Assembly (NCBI GenBank): GCA_902806355.1
Contig: CADCWI010000082.1
Span: forward strand, 1-22,686
Origin: an uncultured Thermomicrobiales bacterium
Lineage (GTDB): Bacteria; Chloroflexota; Chloroflexia; Thermomicrobiales; UBA6265
Length of the DNA: 22,686 bases
Reading direction: 5' to 3'
The notes under the pieces are model-generated. The model ran no database searches. It was not told the origin of the DNA and was given only the letters and a program-made list of their open reading frames with translations. Below are positions 1 to 8,051 of the stretch, piece after piece. The translations under genes were made by a program, and so were the position numbers. Positions within the stretch are counted from its first letter, which is position 1. The number at the start of each line of letters is the position of its first letter.

Positions 1-208
1 GTTACCATCCTGCTTCGGCACTGACAACCGAGGTCGATCCTCTGTAACCTTCCACGGTTGCGTGAGCAATCGCTTTGCCATCCGGCACACTCGCGGGTCA
101 CCAAGGGGATGACCTCTTCGTGATGCCGGCACCGCTGCTCTTCCGCTAATCCTCTCCTTCTCGGCACCCCGCCCGGATGGCCACATGGCAAAGGGACCGC
201 GTCTGGCG

Positions 209-1741
209 TTACTCGGCTGTCTCCGATGCCGCCTCGGCAATGGCATCGGAGACACCCCTGAGGCGCCCTTCGATGTGATTGCGCCCGGAGCTCACCCATC
301 CCCGGTGAGTATTCAGCCTCTCTCGCTCGTCGGTCAGCCACTCCCGGACCATCGCCGGCGCTGGTGAGCCGGTCACCTGGCGCCGTTCGAGGAAGCGTCG
401 TGGCGCGAGAAAGCGGCCCAGGGATTCCATCTCGACCTTGATTTCCTGCCCGATGATCAACATCGCGGCCGAATCGATCATGTCTTGCGTGATCCCGCTG
501 ACCTCGAGGTTCGCCTCCTTGACCCTGGCCAGCACCAGAACGGCGATGTTGCGAGCCGCCGTGGGGGCGATCTGCTCCTCGGTCATCAGAAAGGTCGCCA
601 AGTCGCCAGCGGTGGTATAGCCCCGGCCGGCCCGGTTGCCCAGATATGCCCGGTTGACGATCAGCCCGTTCAGAAGGAACTCACCTGTTTCGATCAGCGC
701 CGACTCCAGGAGCGGCTCGAGTCGCTCCTGGCCGTCATAGATCCATTCATACGCCGACCCCAATGGTCCGAAGCCGACCTCTCTCAGCCGGCTCGTCAAT
801 GACTGGGCGTTGATGCCGACCTCTCCGAGCAGGGACTCCAGCGCGTCCAACCGCTCGCCAAGGACCAACGTCGGCTGTCCGGGCTCCGGCAGCATCGTCC
901 ACCCCTCATCGAGCACGAAGCTGGTAGGGTCGGTGCGCACCCAGAGCCCGATCTCCCGAACGAAGCGCCGCAGGATCGACGCGGCGGCGATAATGCCATC
1001 GAGCAGCTCGGCGACGTCCTCAACGGACGCGACTGCATCGAACGTATTGGGGATGACTCCGTCAAACCCAAGTCGATCGGCCAGGTCTTCACGATCTGCC
1101 GCAAGCACATCGCCCGCCAGAATACCCGCACCCAGTGGACTCCTGTTGAGCCGGGCGAACCCGTCCAGGAGTCGTTCACGGCTTGCCCGCAGTGGTCCGA
1201 TCAGTCCGCCGAGATAGTGGGCGAGCGTGGTTGGCTGGGCCGGACGCCCCCCGAGAAACGCCGGCATCACGGTGACGGCGTGGACATCGGCCAGCGCGAG
1301 CGCCGCATGAGCCATATCGACCAGGGCGCCGGTGGCATTCAACGAGGTATCGCGCCAGAGCATCCTGATTCCCGTGGCCAGCCACTCCTCGCGGGAGAGC
1401 CCGAGCGTGGCCGCTCCGGAGAGCGATTTCGGCACCACCGCCTCGATCCGCTGGTCCATCATCGCCAACTCCGCCCGGACCCGGTCAGGTCGATCAGACG
1501 GCGGCTGCCTGAAGGCATCCAGGCCCCTCGCCACGGCCATGAACCCCGCATCGTCGATCACCTCCGACCGGCGGAGCTCCATCCCGTGGACCGCTGCAAC
1601 CGTCCAAAGAGCATCCCACTGGCTGATTCGGCGCCAGGGATGAGCGGGCCCCGCTCCCGCGCTCGATGGCAACGTGATGTCGGTCGGACGCGACGATGGG
1701 AGATAGCTTCGGACGTTCGCTCGGGCCTGGTCATCGGTCAT
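209..1741 (-). CDS. Argininosuccinate lyase-like protein lacking the catalytic motifs (putative pseudoenzyme or re-purposed lyase)
   Basis: About 510 residues, homologous over most of its length to argininosuccinate lyase (fumarase/aspartase superfamily), with the genuine argH of this window as a guide. Shared landmarks are LNRSPLGAGILAG (about 198-210), the helix ending IGLWVRT, the GPLGSAYEW segment (matching GLPLAYNKD in ArgH), TTAGDLATFL, and a C-terminal APRRFLERRQVTGSPAPAMV stretch. The three family signatures are altered: SRNDQ is SREEW (about 116-120), GYTHLQRAQP is AFLGGRPAQP (161-170, losing the catalytic His), and GSSxMPxKxN is GWTMLPEPGQ (280-289, losing the catalytic Ser and the Lys/Asn). 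Canonical ArgH chemistry is therefore unlikely. It is divergent from the BMP importer operon, with about 325 bases between them. I chose the ATG at 1741; an in-frame GTG at 1762 would add 7 residues. The reading frame is intact, with no stops or frameshift, so it looks like a selected protein rather than a decaying copy. Function is unknown. Confidence 0.88.
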   Translation of the reverse strand: MTDDQARANVRSYLPSSRPTDITLPSSAGAGPAHPWRRISQWDALWTVAAVHGMELRRSEVIDDAGFMAVARGLDAFRQPPSDRPDRVRAELAMMDQRIEAVVPKSLSGAATLGLSREEWLATGIRMLWRDTSLNATGALVDMAHAALALADVHAVTVMPAFLGGRPAQPTTLAHYLGGLIGPLRASRERLLDGFARLNRSPLGAGILAGDVLAADREDLADRLGFDGVIPNTFDAVASVEDVAELLDGIIAAASILRRFVREIGLWVRTDPTSFVLDEGWTMLPEPGQPTLVLGERLDALESLLGEVGINAQSLTSRLREVGFGPLGSAYEWIYDGQERLEPLLESALIETGEFLLNGLIVNRAYLGNRAGRGYTTAGDLATFLMTEEQIAPTAARNIAVLVLARVKEANLEVSGITQDMIDSAAMLIIGQEIKVEMESLGRFLAPRRFLERRQVTGSPAPAMVREWLTDERERLNTHRGWVSSGRNHIEGRLRGVSDAIAEAASETAE

Positions 1742-1762
1742 GGGAACACTCACTTGCCTCAC

Positions 1763-2067
1763 TTGGCGGGATCATGGAAGAAGTCCGGTGCCTGAACGTC
1801 GCAACGCACTCTGTGCAATGGTAGGACCAAACAGTGCAACATGATTGTGCATGGCGAACATGCGTGGACCCTGTCCCGATTCTTTTCTCTTCTTCCGCGG
1901 CGTGACCCCGTGAAACCAAGTCGTCAGGCATTCTGCGTTGCTGGTACCATGATTGATATAGGCGACGAAACCTGATTGCTGTTACTCATGACCTTGAACG
2001 CACACGCTGAAGACGGCGCCCGATCGGGGGGCCCGAGCATGTCACGGATAAAGGGGAGAAGATCACC
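1763..2067. promoter_or_regulatory. Divergent intergenic region between the lyase-like gene and the BMP operon
   Basis: About 300 bases without a gene, which must carry the promoters of both divergent units. I see GTGCA three times (1813, 1834, 1847), the first as part of the dyad GCAC-TCT-GTGC (1806-1816). There is also an AT-rich patch TTGATATAGG (1953-1962) that could be a -10 region, and the palindrome CCCGATCGGG (2019-2028). No convincing -35/-10 pair stands out. The strong ribosome binding site AGGGGAG (2052-2058) serves the ATG at 2068. Confidence 0.45.
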
Positions 2068-3192
2068 ATGGATGCCCATTCACCTTTGGAGTCTCGCTTG
2101 GATCGCCGGAGTTTGATTGCGGGATCGGCCGGGGCCGTTCTTGGAGCGACGGTGCTGGCGAAATCTGCTTCCGTGGGAGCCGCCCAGGACGGATCTGACG
2201 TCACGGTCACGATGGTTACCGATACCGCGGGAATCGGCGACCAGAACTTCAACGACCTCGCCAAGATCGGCGGAGATCGGGCCGCTTCCGAGCTCGGGGT
2301 CACGTTCGAGATTCAGGAAAGCCAGACCCAGGCGGATTACGTTCCGAACCTGTCGCTCGGCGCCGAAGCCGGCCAGCTTACGGTGGCGGTTGGCGCCCTG
2401 CTGAGCGATGCGGTGGCCGAAGTCGCCCCGCAGTTCGGGGATCGTTCATTCGCCCTGCTGGATGGCGTCGTCGAACAACCGAACGTGTACTCGATCGTCT
2501 TCCGGGAGCAGGAAGGCGGTTTTCTCGCTGGCGTCCTTGCGGGTCTGGCCAGCCAGACCGGCATAGTGGGAGTAGTTGGTGGAATCCGGGTTCCACCCGT
2601 CGAGCGCTACGAAGTCGGATTCTCGGCTGGCGTGAGGTCAGTCAACCCTGATGCCCAGGTGCTGGTCTCGTATGCCGAAAGCTTCGAGGACCCCGCACTC
2701 GGCAAGGAACTGACGCTGGCACAGTACAACAACGGCGCCGACATCGCCTTCCCGATTGCTGGCCGGACCGGCGTGGGAAGCTTCGATGCCGCCAATGAGA
2801 AGGGTGCTGGCTTCTGGGTGGTCGCCGCCGATACCGATCAGTCTCACCTCGGACCAGGCCGGCAACTCTGCGCGGCGAAGAAGGGCATCGATATCGCCTT
2901 CTTCAACGCGGCGCAAGCCGTCGTCGAAGACTCTTTCCCGGGCGGCACGATCGCCGATCTCGGTCTCACCGAAGGCGGTGTGGATCTCTACGCCGTCGAT
3001 CCATCGATCGACCAGTCATTCCTCGATACGGTCGAAGCGTACAAGCAAGCCATCATCTCCGGCTCGGTCGTGCCTCCGGCCAATGACGCGGAACTGGCCG
3101 CGTTCGTCCTGGTGGCGCCCGAGGAAGTCGGCGGGTCTGCTACCCCGGTGGCGTCCCCGGCCGCTTCTCCCGCGGCGACTCCGGCCACATAG
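2068..3192 (+). CDS. BMP family ABC transporter substrate-binding protein (Tat-exported)
   Basis: A 374-residue binding protein of the BMP/PnrA-type family (periplasmic binding protein class I fold), whose known members bind nucleosides and feed ABC importers. The mature domain starts near residue 45 with the family pattern TMVTDTAGIGDQNFND and continues through GVVGGIRVPPVERYEVGF to about residue 345. The N-terminus has an Arg-Arg pair (13-14) before a hydrophobic stretch and an Ala-rich cleavage region near 38, which fits a Tat signal. There is no lipobox Cys, although many BMP proteins are lipoproteins. The last 20 or so residues are a Ser-Pro-Ala-Thr-Val-rich tail of low complexity. The start is fixed by AGGGGAG nine bases upstream. 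It is the first gene of a four-gene importer operon. The substrate cannot be told from sequence alone; nucleoside is the family expectation. Confidence 0.93.
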   Translation: MDAHSPLESRLDRRSLIAGSAGAVLGATVLAKSASVGAAQDGSDVTVTMVTDTAGIGDQNFNDLAKIGGDRAASELGVTFEIQESQTQADYVPNLSLGAEAGQLTVAVGALLSDAVAEVAPQFGDRSFALLDGVVEQPNVYSIVFREQEGGFLAGVLAGLASQTGIVGVVGGIRVPPVERYEVGFSAGVRSVNPDAQVLVSYAESFEDPALGKELTLAQYNNGADIAFPIAGRTGVGSFDAANEKGAGFWVVAADTDQSHLGPGRQLCAAKKGIDIAFFNAAQAVVEDSFPGGTIADLGLTEGGVDLYAVDPSIDQSFLDTVEAYKQAIISGSVVPPANDAELAAFVLVAPEEVGGSATPVASPAASPAATPAT

Positions 3193-3220
3193 AGCACGAT
3201 CCGAAGATCGACCGCAACGC

Positions 3221-3256
3221 GATGATGGGCCGGTGATGTTTCGCCGTCCCATCATC
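3221..3256 (+). other. Intercistronic stem-loop between binding-protein and ATPase genes
   Basis: GATGATGGG (3221-3229) pairs perfectly with CCCATCATC (3248-3256). After one C/T mismatch, pairing continues with CGG/CCG, a T-G wobble and GA/TC around a TGTT tetraloop (3237-3240). That makes 15 of 16 positions paired in a 36-base hairpin. It sits 28 bases after the binding-protein stop and ends 16 bases before the ATPase ATG. No T-run follows. Such hairpins often protect the upstream binding-protein mRNA or attenuate read-through; that role is inferred here. Confidence 0.75.
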
Positions 3257-3272
3257 CATGTGATTCTGGCCC

Positions 3273-4850
3273 ATGTTCCACCATCCATCCCAAAACCAGG
3301 CCACCGCGATCGCTCCGAACGCCGTCGAAATGCGCGATGTCGTCAAGCGCTTTCCCGGAGTAGTCGCCAATGATGGCGTCAATCTCGAGGTGCGTGCCGG
3401 TGAGATCCATGCTCTGCTTGGGGAGAATGGCGCCGGCAAGTCCACGCTCATGAATCTCTTGTTCGGGCTCTATCACCCGGACGAAGGCGACATCCGGATC
3501 AATGGCCAGCCTGTCCGGTTCAGCGGTCCACGCGATGCCGTTGATGCTGGGCTCGGCATGGTCCACCAGCATTTCATGCTGATTCCCCGCTTCACCGTCG
3601 CCGAGAATGTGATCCTCGGCAAGGAGGGCAGCGGAACCATCCTCGACCGTGCCGCCGCCGAACGCCGGGTCGCGGAGATCGGCAAGACCTACGGGCTCGA
3701 CGTCGATCCCACAAGCCACGTCGCCGACCTGCCGGTCGGCATGCAGCAGCGCGTGGAAATTCTCCGGTCTCTCTACCAGGGCAACCGGATCCTGATTCTC
3801 GACGAGCCGACGGCGCTGCTCACCCCGCAGGAAATCGACGACCTCTACCTGATCCTGAATCGCCTCAAGGCGGACGGTGGCACGATTATCTTCATTACCC
3901 ACAAACTCCGGGAAGTGGCCGCCGTCAGCGATCGGGTCACGGTCATCCGGCGTGGCAAGACGATCGGCACCCGGGTGACCGCCGAGACAACCGCCGCCGA
4001 GCTGGCGGAGTTGATGGTCGGCCGTGAGGTTCTGCTTCGTGTAAACCGTCCCCCCGCGACGCCGGGTGAAAAGATCCTCTCCGGTGAGCACCTTGCCTGC
4101 ACATCGGACCATGGTCAGCGGACGCTGGACATCGACTCAATCACCTTGCGACGAGGCGAAATCCTCGGCGTCTGTGGTATCGAGGGCAACGGCCAGACCG
4201 AGCTCGTGGAGGTCCTGTCCGGTCTCCGTCAACCTGACTCCGGGACGCTGACCATCCGGGGCGATGATGTGATCGGGCGTGATGCGACAGGATTCCGTCG
4301 ATCCGGTGTGTCCTACATTCCGGAGGACCGGCACGGCCGGGGCTTGATCCTCGATTTCCCGCTGTGGGAGAACGTGCTGCTTGGCAACACGGAGCGCAAG
4401 GGTTTCGTTTCCCGCGGTTGGATCCTCGGCAACCGGATCCGGAAGCTCACTCGCGAACTGATGACCCGGTTCGATGTCCGGGCCCCCTCGCCAGGTGTTC
4501 CGGCACGGGCGCTGTCCGGAGGAAACCAGCAGAAGCTGATCATCGCCCGGGAATTGCAGCGTAACCCGGATATCGTACTCGCGATCCAGCCGACCCGGGG
4601 TCTCGACGTCGGCGCAATCGAGTTCGTGCACCGGAGCCTTGTGGAAACGAGGGACTCCGGAAAGGCTGTGCTGCTGCTGTCGTTCGACCTGGATGAAATC
4701 CTCGACCTCAGCGATCGGATTGCCGTCCTTTGCGAGGGCCGGATCGTCGGCGACTTTGATGGCACGAAGGTGAACCGCACGGAGCTTGGCCTCCTGATGG
4801 GTGGGCGCGGGGCCGCTGCTCCGCGACTATCGGCGCAGGCGGCGGATTGA
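3273..4850 (+). CDS. BMP-type ABC importer ATP-binding protein with two nucleotide-binding domains
   Basis: 525 residues with two fused ABC ATPase domains, as usual for simple-sugar/nucleoside importers of the CUT2/BMP type. Domain 1 has Walker A GENGAGKST (50-58), a signature LPVGMQQ (153-159), Walker B ILILDE (173-178) and the H-loop His210. Domain 2 is of the degenerate kind normal for the family: its P-loop is GIEGNGQTE (302-310), the signature LSGGNQQ (414-420) is good, the Walker B region reads LAIQPTRGLD, and the switch His is Phe (LLLSFDLDEI). Domain 1 therefore probably does most of the hydrolysis. It acts at the inner face of the membrane with the two permeases encoded downstream. 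The start at 3273 has no clear Shine-Dalgarno and lies just after a stem-loop; an in-frame ATG at 3330 is the alternative and would still keep Walker A. Confidence 0.94.
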   Translation: MFHHPSQNQATAIAPNAVEMRDVVKRFPGVVANDGVNLEVRAGEIHALLGENGAGKSTLMNLLFGLYHPDEGDIRINGQPVRFSGPRDAVDAGLGMVHQHFMLIPRFTVAENVILGKEGSGTILDRAAAERRVAEIGKTYGLDVDPTSHVADLPVGMQQRVEILRSLYQGNRILILDEPTALLTPQEIDDLYLILNRLKADGGTIIFITHKLREVAAVSDRVTVIRRGKTIGTRVTAETTAAELAELMVGREVLLRVNRPPATPGEKILSGEHLACTSDHGQRTLDIDSITLRRGEILGVCGIEGNGQTELVEVLSGLRQPDSGTLTIRGDDVIGRDATGFRRSGVSYIPEDRHGRGLILDFPLWENVLLGNTERKGFVSRGWILGNRIRKLTRELMTRFDVRAPSPGVPARALSGGNQQKLIIARELQRNPDIVLAIQPTRGLDVGAIEFVHRSLVETRDSGKAVLLLSFDLDEILDLSDRIAVLCEGRIVGDFDGTKVNRTELGLLMGGRGAAAPRLSAQAAD

Positions 4851-4926
4851 CCACATCCCTAACAATGACAGGATGTGGGGAAGAGCGCATGCAGTCACTG
4901 TGCCTCCATACGCTGGAAAGGCTCTG

Positions 4927-6060
4927 ATGCAGGCCCGCTCCGGAAGCGCGATCGTCAATGCCGTTGGGTCGGTCGCGGCGGTGCTCGTGGCATTGGCGAT
5001 TGGCGCGATCGTCATCCTCATCTCCGGGCACAACCCGTGGGCTGCCTACACCGCCCTTCTCGAAGGAGCATTCGGCAGCGAGCGAGGTCGCGCCGAAACG
5101 CTCGTCTACGCCGCGCCATTGATCCTTGGCGGATTGGCATTCGGGATTGCCGCCAGGGCCGGAATGTTCAACATCGGCATCGAAGGCCAACTGGTAATGG
5201 GCGGATTCGCCGCCGGACTGATCGGCGCGCTCGATCTCGGGGTGCCGAGTGCCGTTCACCTGCCAGTCGCGGTGCTCGGCGCGGCGATCGCGGGCGGGAT
5301 TTGGGGGCTGATCCCCGGGGTACTCCGCGCGGCGACCGGTGCCCACGAAGTCATCACGACGATCATGCTCAATTATCTCGCGTTCCGCCTCATCACCTAC
5401 TCCATCCAGAGGCAATCCGGGTGGCTGCCGGTCGATCCACAAGTCCAGGGCACGGAGCGGGTGCTGGATACCGCCCGGCTTCCGATCCTGCTCGATCGAA
5501 CCAGGTTGCACGCCGGCGTGCTGATCGCGATCGCCGCCGCTGTCGCCCTCTGGTTCATCCTGTTCCAGACAACCTTCGGCTACCGGTTGCGCACCGTCGG
5601 CCTTTCGCGCGGGGCGGCGCAATACGGCGGTATGCACTGGGGCCGCACGATCGCGGTCGCGATGGGCGTCTCGGGAATCCTTGCCGGACTCGCCGGCGCC
5701 GGTGAGACCCTGGGCCTTCATGGCCGCCACAGCGCGGCCCCGCCGGGCCTGGGGTTCACCGCGATCGCGGTCGGACTGGTAGGAAGGAATCACCCGATCG
5801 GAATCATCTTTTCCGGTCTCCTGTTTGGCGTCCTCAGTGCTGGCGCTCCATCCATGCAGAGCCGGGCGGACGTCAGCCGGGAAATCGTGCTCGTGCTCCA
5901 GGGATTGGTGATCCTCGCGGTGGCGGCGTTCGAAGCCATGAATCGCCTGCCGATGATCAGGAAGCTCATGACCCCCTCCAGCCCAGCCGCCGGGGACCGC
6001 GCCAGCGACGTCGGCTTGTCTCCGGAAATCGAGAAACGGCCAGATGCTCCAGCCATCTAA
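4927..6060 (+). CDS. BMP-type ABC transporter permease, first subunit
   Basis: A 377-residue, strongly hydrophobic membrane protein of the branched-chain amino acid/ribose-type permease family (BPD_transp_2). The family motif region GMFNIGIEGQL is at about 79-89, and the first membrane span is about 14-33. Hydrophobic segments repeat to about residue 345, followed by a hydrophilic tail with several Asp/Glu/Pro. It should form a heterodimeric pore with the next permease. I chose the ATG at 4927 because GGAAAGG ends five bases before it; earlier in-frame starts at 4801 and 4873 would add an Arg-rich leader, and the 4801 start would overlap the ATPase gene. It is 76 bases from the ATPase stop and 23 bases before the second permease, so co-transcription is likely. 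Confidence 0.92.
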   Translation: MQARSGSAIVNAVGSVAAVLVALAIGAIVILISGHNPWAAYTALLEGAFGSERGRAETLVYAAPLILGGLAFGIAARAGMFNIGIEGQLVMGGFAAGLIGALDLGVPSAVHLPVAVLGAAIAGGIWGLIPGVLRAATGAHEVITTIMLNYLAFRLITYSIQRQSGWLPVDPQVQGTERVLDTARLPILLDRTRLHAGVLIAIAAAVALWFILFQTTFGYRLRTVGLSRGAAQYGGMHWGRTIAVAMGVSGILAGLAGAGETLGLHGRHSAAPPGLGFTAIAVGLVGRNHPIGIIFSGLLFGVLSAGAPSMQSRADVSREIVLVLQGLVILAVAAFEAMNRLPMIRKLMTPSSPAAGDRASDVGLSPEIEKRPDAPAI

Positions 6061-6083
6061 CGCGCACCCGGAGGTGCATCACC

Positions 6084-6965
6084 GTGGGTGATTTCTTCAC
6101 GCTCGCCCTCCTCTCGGCGATCTTCCGGATGGCAACACCGCTGATCTTCGCGGCGATGGGTGGGTTGTTGTCCGAACGATCCGGCATCATGAACATCGCT
6201 CTCGAAGGGATGATGCTCACCGGGGCCTTCTTCGCCGTCGCGGGAACGCACTGGACCGGCAATCCGTGGCTCGGGCTACTGCTGGGCATCTTCGCGGCCG
6301 GGGTCGCGGGAGCAATCCATGCGTTCTGGTGCATTACGCTTCGTGGCAACCAGATCGTTGCCGGCACCGCGATCAACCTGATCGCCGCCGGGCTCACAGC
6401 CTTTTTGATCCAGCTGATTTGGGGACGCGCCGGAGGAACCGACGAGGTGGAGCAACTGCCCGATGTCTTCGGTATCAATGTCCTGATTCCGGTCGCCATC
6501 CTGCTCGTACCGGTCCTCCACGTTGGACTCTTTCGCACGAGGCAGGGACTCCACCTGATGGCCGCCGGAGAGCATCCCCAGGCTGCCGAGAGCGTTGGTA
6601 TCGATGTCACGCGCAATCGCTACTTGGCCGTGATCGGGAGCGGGCTGCTGGCCGGCGTGGGCGGGGCATTCCTGTCGATCGGCGATCTCTCCTACTTCAC
6701 CCTGGACATGACCGCCGGTCGCGGTTTCATCGCGCTTGCGGCCGTGATCTTTGGCGGATGGACTCCCTTCGGCGCCCTGGCGGCAACGCTTCTCTTCGGT
6801 GCCGCCGAAGCCGTCCAGATCCAGGCGCAAGCGACCCCAGACTTTCCCATATCCTCGGATCTTCTCGTGGCTCTGCCATACATCCTCACTCTCATCGCGG
6901 TCACCGGCCTTGTCCGCAATGTGAGCGGCCCGGAAGGTCTCGGGAAACACGCCACCGCACAATGA
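6084..6965 (+). CDS. BMP-type ABC transporter permease, second subunit
   Basis: A 293-residue polytopic membrane protein of the same permease family, shorter than its partner as is usual for this pair. SGIMNIALEGMML (33-45) is the family motif region, and hydrophobic spans follow up to about residue 285. The start is a GTG at 6084 with a near-perfect Shine-Dalgarno GGAGGTG (6070-6076) seven bases upstream. It begins 23 bases after the first permease stop, completing a full importer of binding protein, double ATPase and two permeases. The substrate is unproven; related systems move purine or other nucleosides. Confidence 0.93.
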   Translation: MGDFFTLALLSAIFRMATPLIFAAMGGLLSERSGIMNIALEGMMLTGAFFAVAGTHWTGNPWLGLLLGIFAAGVAGAIHAFWCITLRGNQIVAGTAINLIAAGLTAFLIQLIWGRAGGTDEVEQLPDVFGINVLIPVAILLVPVLHVGLFRTRQGLHLMAAGEHPQAAESVGIDVTRNRYLAVIGSGLLAGVGGAFLSIGDLSYFTLDMTAGRGFIALAAVIFGGWTPFGALAATLLFGAAEAVQIQAQATPDFPISSDLLVALPYILTLIAVTGLVRNVSGPEGLGKHATAQ

Positions 6966-6996
6966 CGGGCCAATCGCTAAATTTCCGCACAATCGC

Positions 6997-7010
6997 GTAT
7001 ATGCATGTAC
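6997..7010. promoter_or_regulatory. AT-rich near-palindrome upstream of the LuxR-type regulator
   Basis: GTATATGCATGTAC matches its own reverse complement at 12 of 14 positions and is centred on ATGCAT. It is an AT-rich island in GC-rich DNA, about 105 bases before the regulator ATG and 30 bases after the permease gene. It could be an operator or part of the promoter (TATATG at 6998-7003 resembles a -10), but I see no matching -35. Confidence 0.3.
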
Positions 7011-7114
7011 CATGAACGGCGGACAACAGTGGTTTCCACGCCTGCAGATCCTAGCTTCGGACATGCTTCTGAAAGCTCCATGCGGAACCTACCGCTTCGT
7101 GAGGGCATGGGTGC

Positions 7115-7873
7115 ATGACACAGCCAATACGCGTGATCGTCATCGAACGAGAGGCGGTGTACCGCCGGGGTCTGGTCGCGGTGCTTTCCGCCGCGAATGA
7201 CTTCGAGATCGTTGGTTCGGTCGATTCGGTCGACGATGCCTACCGGATGGTCGACGAGAAGTCTCCGGATGTCGCGCTCGTCGGCACGACACTGGCCGAC
7301 GCCCCTGGCCTCACACTCGCAACCGAGATGCGGCGGCGGTTTCCCGCCGTCGCGACGATCGTGATCGCTGCCACCGAGAGTGACGATGAGTTGTTCTCCG
7401 CTATCCGGGCCGGCGCATCGGCATACTGCGGCCGCGATATCAGCGAAGAGACGCTGTTCGAGCTTGTGCGGCGCTCCGCGACAGGTGAATACGTCATCAA
7501 TGAGCAGCTGCTGAGCAAACCGTATGTCGCTGCCAGGGTGCTCGATCAGTTTCGCAATACCACGGCGACTGATGTCGCTCTGTCCAACGCGTTCATGCCG
7601 CTTACGAATCGGGAGCTCGAGATTCTGCGGAAGGTCAGCAACGGCATGACCAATGCCGAGATCGGCGTTGCGCTCGAGATCTCCGCCCAAACGGTCAAGA
7701 ACCACGTCACGTCAATTCTCCGCAAACTCGCTGTCAACGATCGTACCCAGGCCGTCGTGACAGCCCTGCGCCGGGGTTGGTTGACGATCGATGTCGAGGT
7801 CGACCCGGCCGTGCAAAGGAGCGGAGTCACCTCGACCCCAACCAGTCAGCTCGGAAGCGACCGTAAGGATTGA
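7115..7873 (+). CDS. LuxR/NarL-type response regulator with a degenerate receiver domain
   Basis: 252 residues: an N-terminal receiver-like domain (about 5-125), a linker, and a C-terminal LuxR helix-turn-helix (about 162-220, LTNRELEILRKVSNGMTNAEI and ISAQTVKNHVTSILRKL). The fold pattern is clear (VIVIEREAVYRRGL, PDVALVG, RAGASAY). However, the usual acidic pair is Glu11-Arg12, the phospho-acceptor Asp is Gly57, and the conserved Lys is Arg107 (CGRD). It therefore probably does not take up phosphate in the normal way and may work constitutively, by ligand, or by protein contact. No histidine kinase lies nearby. GAGGG (7101-7105) precedes the ATG. It lies 149 bases after the importer operon and about 370 before the molybdoenzyme gene, either of which it might control. 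Confidence 0.9.
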   Translation: MTQPIRVIVIEREAVYRRGLVAVLSAANDFEIVGSVDSVDDAYRMVDEKSPDVALVGTTLADAPGLTLATEMRRRFPAVATIVIAATESDDELFSAIRAGASAYCGRDISEETLFELVRRSATGEYVINEQLLSKPYVAARVLDQFRNTTATDVALSNAFMPLTNRELEILRKVSNGMTNAEIGVALEISAQTVKNHVTSILRKLAVNDRTQAVVTALRRGWLTIDVEVDPAVQRSGVTSTPTSQLGSDRKD

Positions 7874-8051
7874 CGGCCGTCGTGACGGTCTACCTGGATT
7901 CTCACCTTGAGTGTGATGCAAGGCATGGATCGATACCCGGGCCGCAACGCACGATCTCCATGGACCAGTTGGCCGGGGTACCGCCACCCGACCGACCGAC
8001 TAGCCACCTGAGTGTTCGTCAGAATGCGGCCGCGCCGGCACCGACGAACAG

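Noticed and set aside
1..188. Open minus-strand frame reaching the left edge, with possible starts at 188 and 81.
   Set aside because: Too short to judge. No Shine-Dalgarno, only moderate third-position GC and no recognisable motif; it may be the start of a real gene beyond the edge.
4708..5793. Long minus-strand frame opposite the ATPase and permease genes.
   Set aside because: The charged, Gly/Arg/Asp-rich translation is the mirror of a membrane protein gene and shows no family features.
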